DNA from: Nemopilema nomurai
Lineage: Eukaryota > Cnidaria > Scyphozoa > Rhizostomeae > Rhizostomatidae
DNA length: 64,000 nt
Direction of reading: 5' to 3'
NCBI GenBank assembly: GCA_003864495.1
Contig: ML133432.1
Location: 1,665,531 to 1,729,530 of the forward strand
The notes under the pieces were generated by a model. The model saw only the letters and a list, made by a program, of their open reading frames with translations. It made no database searches and was not told the origin of the DNA. How positions within the stretch are numbered: the stretch's first letter is position 1; every line of letters begins with the position of its first letter. Shown in pieces: positions 25,117 through 36,300 of this stretch. Position numbers and translations under genes: made by a program.

Positions 25117-26452
25117 ATGAGCGAGAGTACGTGCAAGCCTCTCAAATCTTTTCGCATTTCTGACATCCTAGGACGGGACGAGTGCATCGAGACTGTAGAA
25201 CGAAATGCCACCGAGCGGGGGAATGGGCCGTTGAAAGCAAAGCTTGAAGAAGAAAATGTCCTGAGAGAGAGATACGTAATTTTGAACAGTTGTACAGACA
25301 GAGGCATTGATGGAGAGCAAGACGAATTGAGGATGCGTTACGAGATAGCATCTCAAGTGCACCCTAGATGGCTTCCATGGATTGCCGACAAACTCAAGTT
25401 TGAAAAGGAGAAGAGAAATATTGAAGGTATCTATCCATCTCGAGATTTGTGCATTCGTGTTCTATGTTTTACAATGTTGTTTAGCAGCTTTTGAAATGAT
25501 ATCAGTGACGCCTTTCCATTGACCTCAAATTTTTTAGCTGCTTCTAAAAGCATTTTTGAGCATTTGTGTGTGTATGCTTGTAAATTAAATCAGTAACACG
25601 CTTTTGGCAATGTTTTCATAAAGCATTTAATGTGTTGATTGCTAGCATTTAAAGACATGTTTACGCCAATTGCAACAATTATCCACTGAAGATAAGGTCA
25701 CAAACCGTGTGTGATTGCGAATGTAAAATTTGTGCTAAAATAAAGACTTCTATTGGAATTTCAAGACAAAAGTTTAGTCGCTGCTTATAAGCGCTGCAAA
25801 ACACCCCAATTCACATTCAAGGTTCTCTCAGTTAAAACAGGCAGCTAATTGTTTGAAGATGATAAACTAGCCTGTTCTTATCTTGATTCTAGAGTGGAAA
25901 CCGGAAAAAACCTTGCTTCGGTCAATAGCAAGCCCACAGAAGGACAGTAAGATCTTGTCAGCGAAAGAATTCGATCGTCAGAAACTTTGTTCAGAGAAGA
26001 GAAAGAAAACGCGAACGGTCTTCTCTCGGCGACAAGTTTACCAACTGGAATCGGCCTTTGAACTGAAACGATATCTTTCGTCATCGGAAAGGGCCTCCCT
26101 TGCAAGCTCATTGAAACTAAGCGAAACCCAAGTGAAAATCTGGTTTCAAAATCGTCGCAACAAGTGGAAGCGACAATTGGCAACCGAGCTGGAGTTCTCT
26201 AGCATGTCGTATACGGTAGCCGGATCGGCCGCTTGTCCACTTCGACAACGGATCGTCCCCGTACCCATACTTTACAGGGAAGCCATTTCTTCAGGTCTTC
26301 CGCCTCCATCGTGGGCCCGCGCGTCACATCTGATGCCGTCCGGCATGGAAACGCGGCTCTCCGAACATGACGTTCAACTAAATAGTGATAGACACTCGTC
26401 GAAGCATCTCAACCTAAGAAGGACACCATCTTCATTTCAAGGAGATGCTTAA
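25117..26452 (+). CDS. HMX: HMX (NKX5-type) homeobox transcription factor, two exons
   Basis: Exon 1 is 25117-25426 (donor GAAG/GTATCT); exon 2 is 25893-26452 (acceptor GATTCTAG). Phase 1 joins cleanly, giving 289 aa. Residues 11-19, SFRISDILG, resemble the N-terminal EH1/TN-like Groucho-binding motif of HMX proteins. The homeodomain spans about residues 140-199: it starts [10 protein letters not shown], has the HMX-typical [10 protein letters not shown] in the helix 1-2 region, and ends in recognition helix [17 protein letters not shown]. Just after it, [10 protein letters not shown] matches the HMX family motif QRIVRVPILYHE, which separates HMX from other NK genes. The start at 25117 is the first in-frame ATG before the EH1-like motif; a TTG further upstream was not used. 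In other animals HMX genes specify sensory and neural cell types by binding DNA. The intron lies between the EH1-like motif and the homeodomain. Confidence 0.95.
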
Positions 26453-27586
26453 AGAAACCAGCACACGTGGTAAAACATCTGTACATAGCTGCCTAATTTC
26501 TCCGCTGCTCTCAATGTATATAATGACGTCGATTGAAATCTCATCACAAAATTGTCGTCTTTCTGCAAAACTTTAGATGGATCTTAAAGATTCAAACTTT
26601 GAGTAAACCTTGAGTTGATGTAAACTATTGAAAAACTGCTAAGAAACAAATTTCTAAACTTGGGTTTGATCATCATAAAGCATCTGCATCTTGTAGTGAC
26701 AACGTGTATTTGAGTGCCGAAGTAGAATTTAGGTTGAAGAAAGACTAGCTCGGGTGCTTTTAGAAACTTTCCTAACGCTGGAAAAGCTACTAGAGGTGGT
26801 GAAAGATGTACACTCGTGGCTAGGTTGAAATGACGTCATGAAAAACTTTGGATAACAGGGATCCAAGCTAATTAATTGACTTAACGATAGCTAATGAAGT
26901 TACAAGGAAAAGAGACCAACTCACTGCCAATGCATTTCTGTGAAAGGGTTACAAAATTAGATTTTCTCACACAGGCACGCAAGACCACGGTAACTGAAGA
27001 CTGAAACAACTATCAAAATGGACAAATGGCATATGAAAATTACCGCGGGGGATCAGAAATGTGATAAAAAGCATTAATAACGGGGGGCACATTAGCTGTG
27101 GGAGGGGGAGTTGGTGAAATTTACGAGTTGAAAAAATTGACCTAAGCATCCAAAAGTCTAAAATCATAGATTTAAAGTTGAAGGGCACTCTTTGAATGGT
27201 ACAAGGGATACTCCGAAATAAGCGATATCCCCGTTGCAATGTTTTAAATGCAGTCAAAAATAAGCAGGCCCCAGATATAAAAGATCCGTTAACTATAAAA
27301 GACTTCTGTAATCAGGTTTATAAAACATTACCAAAAAGTTGAAAAACCAATTAGACACAAAAAAAAATTATAAGCCTTCTAGTAACATTTTGAAAAAACG
27401 CTATCTTTACCAATTTCCAATAACTTCATTGACCTACACACCTATTAAAGTACACCGGTTAGTAGAAAAAAATAAATTGCATACTAAACTGCCCATATGA
27501 AATGAAGAGCAGAAAATTCCAATACAAAGCTTAGTGTAATAGTGAAAAATAGAAACAGTTACTGGTTCTTGTTTGGTTCCCGCCTC
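26453..27586. other. Spacer between convergent HMX and DOCK genes
   Basis: About 1.1 kb holding the two 3' ends: HMX 3' UTR on the plus strand and DOCK 3' UTR on the minus strand. A plus-strand AATAAA near 27470 could serve HMX. I see no gene in it. Confidence 0.5.
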
Positions 27587-30312
27587 CTACTTTTGCCTCG
27601 GTGGTATTGGGGGCGCTCCTTCTTCCTCCTGCTTGAAAATATCAGTAATTGAATTCACCCAATAGAAGACACGCATAATGAAGGATGACGTCATAGTCAA
27701 AAAGGAAATAAGGCCTGATTCACCCAAGCCGACAGGATATAAACCGACTCCCAACAAACCATGTTTCAAGCGGTTTACATGGTACTTTTATGACATCACA
27801 ACACGCAGCACCAAATTAGACAAAGATTCTACGGTAGTCTTGAAAGGCTGTCGAAAAGTGAAGTACACAGAAATCTTAAGCATTTGCTGCATCGAACACA
27901 AAACAATGGCTAAAACAAATGATGATAACTTAGATTTATTGTCCTATTGTTTAAATCTTAATTGTTTTTGTGTCAGAAATTAGTAAGCTATCATTACTTT
28001 TAGGGGTAGGTATGGCTAAATCGGAGACTGTTTATTGAAGGTAAACCAAGATAGAAAAAATACTTTATCAAGTGACAAGACTTGACGCTTGGCGCTGATT
28101 GCTAAGTTAACAATGGCTTGTTTGCCTTGATGTTTGCCTTGATGTTTGCCTTGATGTTTGCCTTGATGTTTGCCTTGATGTTTGCCTTGATATTTGCCTT
28201 GATGTTTGCCTTGATGTTTGCCTGGCTTGCACTTACATAATATCATTGCTAAAAAGCACCACATTCGAGTATGTCTATGGTTAGGAAATTCTATACTCGG
28301 ATGAAGTGAAATTGAGATCTTACCGGGTTTTTCGCAGGCGATTCTGCTTGTTCCTGGTTCACGTGCTTTTTCTTCACCGGCAAAGTTGGCGGCGGTGCGG
28401 AGTCATCGGGAACCGTCATCGGTTGGTTGACGCGATTAGGCTTCGGTGGAGGATTATGCGCAGCCTCTATCAATTTTCTCCATTTGCCTCGGAGTGAGCG
28501 GCTTTGATGATCTCGGGCGAAGTTTGGGCGATGCCTCGTTCAGGTCCTGTATTGCCTGCATGTCAACAGTGATGCGATAAGAGATCTGCTAGCGAGCTAT
28601 CGATCAATGCATTTATATCATGTTATCGCGATCTTCAGTTCAAAGCAACTACCACACCAACAGGACACAAAAGTTTGTTAAGACCAATGTTCCTAAATCG
28701 TTACAAATCTAACAAAAATTTAAACTCGTCACGTCACATCTTTTCTAAGCAAAAACATTTTGCGTTCGCAGATGCAATCGGAGATCTTGATGAAATATCT
28801 ACACCTCAGAGTGACCAATTTTACAGTTAATAAATATCTTCAAAAAATTTTTTTTTAGAGTGTTTGATACATCAAGTCCATGCCTTTGAGAGGTTCTTGC
28901 TCTCTCTATAAAAAACAGAATATGGCTGATCCAAGTTACAAAATACCTCTAAATCTGTCTACAAAGAGACACGGGCAAAAACCTGAATGCAAGAGCAATA
29001 CCTCTGCGCTTGCGACAAGCGAATTACGATTGCGACTCTGATCTTGGCCTGACAATATCTGCTGCACAGTTTGACCACCAATGATAGTTGTATGGCGATT
29101 ACTTCTATCGGAATTGACAGCACTCGATCTCATCTGAACGTGCGACTGAGATTTGTGCTTTTCAGGGATGGGCTGGTGGTCGGAGCCGCTTATTGGGAAA
29201 AAGAACAACATTGGTTATCTTGTGTAACAAACATAAAGTGTATATGCATAAACTCATTGCAATGACACTTGATTCGTCATATTGACACGTGATTCGTCAT
29301 ATTGACACGTGATTCGTCATATTGACACGTGATTCGTCATGTTGACACATGATTCGTCATATTGACACGTGATTCGTCATATTGACACGTGATTCGTCAT
29401 ATTGACACGTGATTCGTCATATTGGCACGTGATTCGTCATATTGACACGTGATTCGTCATATTGACACGTGATTCATCATATTGACACGTGATTCGTGTC
29501 GTCATATACAAAAAGCAGACATAATTTCACACTTGAATTTCACCAGCAGCCCAGATTAAGGCATGGTTACTGATAGCATGTCAAGTCATTCATGCACATG
29601 AAATAGAAAGCTGGAGGGATGCCTCGAGTTTAAGTTAAAATGATTAAAAGCCCACGCCATGGTAGATGTACAATTTCATTGAGTACAAAGTGGATGAAAT
29701 GTGACAAGACATGGAATACTAGCCCATTTTCATCTTGATTCTAGACTGGAAACCGGAAAAAACCTTGCTTCGATCAATAGCAGACCCGTAGAAGGACAGT
29801 AAGATATTGCAAGCAAAAAAGAATGCTTTTCAGCAGCAGTATCAGTACCATTGTCAGTGATAAACGCGCATTATAAGGATATGCAAGAGCAGACGAGAAC
29901 GAAGAGTTAATTGTGATATATCAAAAGAAACGTGATACGCTTGGAGACTGCAAATCAAAATATGAAGAAAGCAGTTCGCGTAATCTTATGATCCTTTACT
30001 CTATCGACGGTAAGGCGGGAGTATCAATGACTAATATCAACACCTAATAACAATAATTGAAAAATATATAAATATATAACCTTATCGGCCTAGGAAACCT
30101 TATCAATGTGTTTTCAACATTTTGCATGGTACTTTGAAACATAAGTGCCAAGCATTGCAAAATGTCTTCATTGCATTTAGATTGCATTTGTATATAGCAG
30201 GTATGAAGAGTATAAACAAATGTTTAACTTACCTGACTTCAGTTTCCGATCTAAATTTTCCGTCTTGTGAAAACACAATCATACTCGTTGGTCGGTAGAC
30301 ACTTGCGCGTTG
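27587..30312 (-). CDS. DOCK1-like: DOCK exons 56-59: C-terminal proline-rich tail, with apparent frameshift
   Basis: Exons 30233-30312, 29002-29188, 28324-28555, 27587-27631. Exon 56 ([13 protein letters not shown]) corresponds to the Arg/Ser-rich start of the DOCK1 tail. Exon 57 is Gln/Ser/Asn-rich. Exon 58 begins in frame ([19 protein letters not shown]...PRQMEK), then the AAAA run at 28474-28477 shifts the frame. The literal reading gives IDRGCA and stops; one base fewer gives [28 protein letters not shown], and a phase match to the last exon [17 protein letters not shown]. PTLPVK fits the CRK SH3 ligand PxLPxK known in DOCK1. Exon 58 is 232 nt, whereas 231 keeps phase. An assembly or homopolymer error is the simplest explanation; a real allele or alternative C-terminus is possible. 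Confidence 0.85.
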
Positions 30313-33300
30313 CTGAGACGAAAGGGATGGACAAATTTGGATTATTGAAATGCATTGACAAAAAAGGGGGTGAAATTGCAAATGGGCAACCAATCGACAA
30401 AGAAAACCAAGCCAAAGTGAGAGAATTCGGACACAGTAAAATGTACCACTTGTTTCTTGTAGGGAGCAACTTTAGCCTTCATATCTTTGAAGCATTTCTC
30501 CATCTTTTCGTGGAAAGGTCTGAGCTCATCCGGGGCTCTGGTCTTGTGCAGTGCCAAGCCTTGCTCAAGTAAGTCGACCTAAGCGAGAAAACCAAACGTT
30601 GCAAGGATTTGTCGTAATCATCCAGAAAAAGTATTGCTTGGAGCATATGTGTTATTGTCTAAAGAAAACACATGCGACAATAGAAAACACAATGTGGAAT
30701 AAAGTCTTTGGAATTCAAGTGGCCAAATATCATATACCTGATCGACTATAAGCTCTTTCAGCTCGTCTATAAAAGAGCTATGCATCGGGTTCTTGGTGAC
30801 GTATTCTTCGTTAAAGAATGCCTACAAAAGAAAATCGATTGCTGAGAGTCAAAATATATTATTTAAAGAGAATGTTTATCCAACGGTATCAGGCCTAAAA
30901 CATTCATGAACAGCAATTAAGGCCAATCCGTAAGTCACTGAAGCTTCGTCACATTTCAGCTAGCAGGCAACACATTGGCAATGTCACGTGACTACTTTGT
31001 GATTCCCCAGTAGCAGCAATGTTTACTGTGGTCCCGGAACGTTCATAAAATAAACCTAATTAGACCCTTCTTTTACTTCTGCGTATTCTCTTTTTCACAG
31101 CAAACAATTTGAGGACTGTAGATTAATGAAATATAAACCATATAAACAGATACCGTTTTTTTCATCGTGAATAGTAATGATGCTGTATCCCCAATATTTT
31201 CGAAAGAGAGGTCTAACGATGACATTTTTACAGCGTTCACATTTTTACAAAAATCAATCACGTCTTACATTGCTGCCCACGAAGCACCATCATAATACTA
31301 CCTCGTTTTCCAACAAACAACCTAGTGCACCGCCTTGTTTCAAACTAAAAGTCTAAAGCAATACCTTCTAAGGATAATAGAGAGTGCGGAAAAATAGCCG
31401 ATCCGAGTGGGACTCGAACGCACGGCCCTAGACTTTGTACGCCAAGTGCTCTACCGCTGAGCTATCGGGTCATGCTTTCAAGCCAGCACTCGTCGAGGTC
31501 AAGCCATTTATCCGCACTGCCCCTCTCTTTTACCGATTCGGTTAACCGATTTCCAAAAAATAATCGATTTCGGGTCGGTTATTTTTCCGCACTCTCTATT
31601 ATCCTTCGTGAGAAATCCGGTTGCCTTGACCAATACCTTCTCGTAGTTGGAAATGCCACCCATGACGGCAGCATCGATCACGCCGTTCAGCAACATACTC
31701 AGCGGATTCACATTGGCCTTGGTGTCGGCTTTGAACCGGCCGATCATGCTCTGGATCTCCTTGCTCTTGGCACGCATCGTCTCTAAAGCGTTCTCAATTG
31801 GTGAGACCTCTGTCTATAAATATGACACTGCTTTAGCACAGAATAGCGATGAACAATTCATCTAAAAAGGACATTAGGTGGGGTGCTCGAAGTTTGCGAG
31901 ATAGCTTTGGAAAAGGTTATAACACCGTATCATAAGGATGCAGTCAAACGAGGAATGATAACCTACAAATACACTTATCTAAATATACTGGCATTTAGTT
32001 GCTTGTGTGCACTGTGCAAAACAAAGGATGCAATAATTAGAAGCATATCAAGATACGAGAAGACGAGAGGCATATTAGATAAAAGTCTGGCGATTCATTA
32101 GCACGTAGCCAGGCCATATTTCATAGAGGACATTGCTGTACCTGCGCAGAATGTGTCACTTCAAACCAGCGAAGAATTCCGGGGAAACTCAACTTGGTTA
32201 TCATCGTTGTCCGTTCAATATAAAGAGTCTACGAACAAATTACGAGCGAATTAGTTTCTGCCACAAAAAGTGAAGGATTGAATAAGCCAAGTTTACTTAA
32301 GCGCGAGTGTGCCAAAGCAAAAAAATTCAACGAAGACAGAGCAAGCGGAGCCCATAACAAGGCAGTCTAAAAAAGATGACGTAATTCATCAATTAAGTGG
32401 AAATACCAGGAAAAAATAACAATGGCGGAGTTTTTACTAATCCTTGGTTCCACTGAGCAATTATCACGACTATTACGTTTAGCCATTAAAGGAAGCCACG
32501 TCCTAATCGTGATAAAGGTCCAGTGGAAACCAGGCCCTAAAATGTGGAAGTTTGTAACTCACTGAGAATTCGTTATCTTTGTCCTTCTTTCCTTTGTGGA
32601 ATGGCCTCGAGAGGGCAAACTGAGTGATATCGTTCACCTCATAAAACCTTCGGAGGAAAATGGTACATACAATGGTAGAGACAATGGTACATACAAGGGT
32701 ACAGACAATGGTAGAGACAATGGTACATACAATGGTAGAGACAATGGTACATACAATGGTAGACAATTAAATCACAGGAAATCCATGCAACTGAAAGTAC
32801 GCATAGTTATCACTAAACAGGAGCCAGAAAAATATGATATCAGAAATGTTTTCATGAACAACTCTGTTATTCTTATTGTAAATATCAAGCCACCAATGAA
32901 GCATTTGAAGGCAATTACTGTTTATAAGCACACTAACTCATACATAAATGGGACAACCCGAAATGTATTCTCCCTTGAGCAAAAGAGAGCCTATGTAGAA
33001 GAGACTTATGTACAAAGGCCTATGTACAATTGCGTCACGAATTTATTCAAATGGGTATAACATCTGTTGGAAATATAAGGAAAAAGCAAGACATACTTTC
33101 GAATTTGCTCGGCCACTGCTTTTCCTCTAAACCTTCGTCTTTCGACCGGGACTGGATCAACGCGGCACACTTGGAAATCTTGAAAACAGTCAAGTCCTTG
33201 ACAATCAATCCGTCAAAAGTTGTCCATAATCCCAAACTTACATTTATGATAGCTGCATTAAGATTCAAGAGCAGGAAGGTCCCCCAAAAATGAGTTCCCT

Positions 33301-36300
33301 TTAATTCGATCAGACCCAAGAGAACTTGATTATGTCCAAGAAAGTGCGTCAGACTGGGGTGATGAGCTTGCTTACCCGCAAAATTTTAAAATAATTTTCA
33401 ATACCCTTCATATTTCATAGACTTTTAAATTAGCTGCAGATGGATCTAGCATGGTAAATAAAACATTCCCTTGTTGATTCATTCAATTGTGTTAGCCAAA
33501 AAGGATAGTAAAAGTGCTAAAAGATAGCTAAAGCTCGTTTTATCAGCATAAAACGTATTCACTAACTGAGCAAAGGATACATTGCAACGCCGAGTCGGTA
33601 ATGTCTTTTCCAGGAGGTTGAAGCGATGACAAAAACTAAAATGGAAATGCGTGAAAACTCAAAGTGAGAAAGTTGAAAAATTTTAACCGCTCCTATAACA
33701 CACGTCGCGATTAAAATAAGCCCAATCAGAAAGAATGCGATCATCAATAAAATTGTCCTCTTTTACAAAAGGAAAGTAAACAGGATTCTTTCTTAATCTA
33801 AGCTATTGAAATCGCTTTAATCGATAACATTACGTCACAAGGCACTGAAACAGCCACAATTAATGCAGAATTGTTACCTGTGCTGAGGGGAACTGGCTCT
33901 GCATTCTGATTTTGAAGTCTCCAAGTCTTTCATACACGTTCCCTCTGTATATGAATGCTTTGTTCTGTGGGATAAACAGAGCGGGGTAAACAGGCCGCCT
34001 TCAAAGTAACGTGAATACGACAAGGAAGGTTTAAGAAGCAAAACTCATATAGGTCCCTAGAATTATTTGCTGACCTTGGTCGTACTGCACCAAACCCATG
34101 TCAGGAGATTTTCTTAAAAGCAGGGTGGAATGCGCTAATAAGAGTGCATCATTCTAGGCGAAGCTTTTTAGAGGAGTGGATTGCTTCTTTGAAAGTTAGG
34201 TTTAGTGCACTGGAAATCGGTGCCTAGCTCATTGTCATAGAAGTCAAGCTTCTCAACTAAAATGACACCGTGGCTTTCGTGACACAGAGAAAGGGAAGAG
34301 GAAATATGAATACAGAGTATAAGTTACAAAATTAAACCTATAAGCCAATAAATATCTCGCATGGCATCAAGGGCTGTGCAAGAACCCAAAGCAACTGTTA
34401 ATACATTGTGTGACTATTCATCGAAATTCCTTCTGGTGATCATGCGGGATCCCGATACAATAACCTATTTTCAGGTGGCAACAATCATCATCCTCGTTTT
34501 CGTTTTATCAATACTTTGTCATTGCCCAAGACATTGATACATAATGGTACACAACGCGTTCATAATAGTTGAACGAAAACAACGAGCACTTAAATTCAAA
34601 GGAGCTATATAGACGCTAGATACAAAAGGAGAAAATTTTAATGAAGAAATCTTACGCGAAGAAATGATGGAAATCCTTTGCCATAATATCCGACTCTGAA
34701 ATATTCCGGTTCAGCCCGGATGACGCTCTTGATGATATTTTCGAAAAACTTCGCTTGTCTTTCCTGCATCAAGAATACAAAATACGTTGGCCTAAAGACT
34801 GCAAAATCATCTTGGCGATATAATGAGTTATGACGGGAAGAGCACAAACATGTTTATAAACTTTTTTGTGTGACCTTAGCAATCTTCAAGGATATAAACA
34901 AATGTGCCTGCATAAATTCATCGAATCATAGCTTTGTCATCATGCAATACATAAAGATCTCGTGTGCCAGAGACTGCATTTGTCTGGTAAAAATCAGGTC
35001 TTTAAAAATGTTAAAGAATAAATGAGAAATCTGTTAAACAAAATGTCAAAGGAGACGAAGGCAGTACCAAGATTTCACTGAGCTGCACATAGTCGTAGGT
35101 TTCCGTCTCGTACTGCGTAGCCAATTCCTTGCACAGCCGTATTCCATACTCCCATGTCTACAAAGGAAACCAATAGAGTCAAATCACGCATTTGAAGTAA
35201 TTTTTATTTTCAAAACAATGTGGAGGATTGCTCACCCAGAGCAAGGATCTTCAGTTAACTGAAACAATTAAACTATATAATTATAATTAATTAAGACTGA
35301 AATTTCTAAATCTGTTTTTGAATTAGAATTTATTCCGTCTTTAGCTTAATCAAATATGCTTTAATATATCCAAAACTTCAATATATGCATTTCTTTATGT
35401 GTACTGTTCTCTCTTTTATGAAAACGGCCCTTGGTTGACAAACAAAAGGATATTGGAAGGGCAAATTATTGTCGCGCAGGTCTAAGCATTAGGAATAGGA
35501 CGATGTTATTATCTACATAAAAAAAGGAAGCAATAACGAAGACAAGTTCAAATCAAAAGAAATTCTCTGCATACAGCAAGAAGATTTCTTATGCCAAAGA
35601 TTTGAAGTGTTGGAAAGCACAAGTATGGAAAAAACTGTCCTTGATTCTTATGTAAATGATAAAAATAATGAATAAGAACATGAATTAAATACATTTCGGT
35701 CAAACATTGAAAATCTATTGTTTAAGTCCATAGTAAAAGGGGGTGCTAAAAATTTATGGTTGAATGAAATTCGAGAAAATTACTAGTGATTGCTCATGGC
35801 AAAAATTGAGCTTCTAGCAAGATTTCATCGCCATTACGAAGCATGCCTGCTAAGAGAAATTGCCTAATAAAGACATCATTTTCACATTTATAACATAACG
35901 ACGACTGGAATAAAAGACCCTTGGTGATGGTTTTTTATATCAGAAAGCTCGGTCTCTCCAGAATCACCAACCTTTCCTTTGTCGAAATAGTTGATAATCT
36001 CTTTGTACAGTATCTCCTTCAGCTGCCTTTCCGTGTATCCTCTGTACTTGACCTGCTGCGTTTCAGACAATGGATCGTCTGTCCACTGCAATTAAACGAA
36101 CAACCTTTGTTATGAACGAAGGACAGTTGGACCAGGCCGTGTGTCAAGCAAAAAATACCAATGTGACGCATACACACGCACAACTTGATGATGCGTGTAT
36201 GAAAACGGACAAATGATTCCAGGGAATGCGGTTCCTGCTTTCGTAGACAATGTTGCGCTTTGCGTAAAAGGTGCCTTATACATCGGTACATTGCTCACGC

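Noticed and set aside
28016..28264. Open frame with Lys-His-Gln-Gly repeats as a coding exon
   Set aside because: It is a 12-bp minisatellite inside the last DOCK intron; both flanking exons join in phase without it.
29261..29500. CRISPR-like regular array
   Set aside because: Units are contiguous 20-bp tandem copies with no spacers, in an animal intron.
31399..31471. Functional tRNA gene
   Set aside because: Acceptor and T stems have mismatches and the anticodon arm lacks a normal seven-base loop; it lies inside a mobile element.
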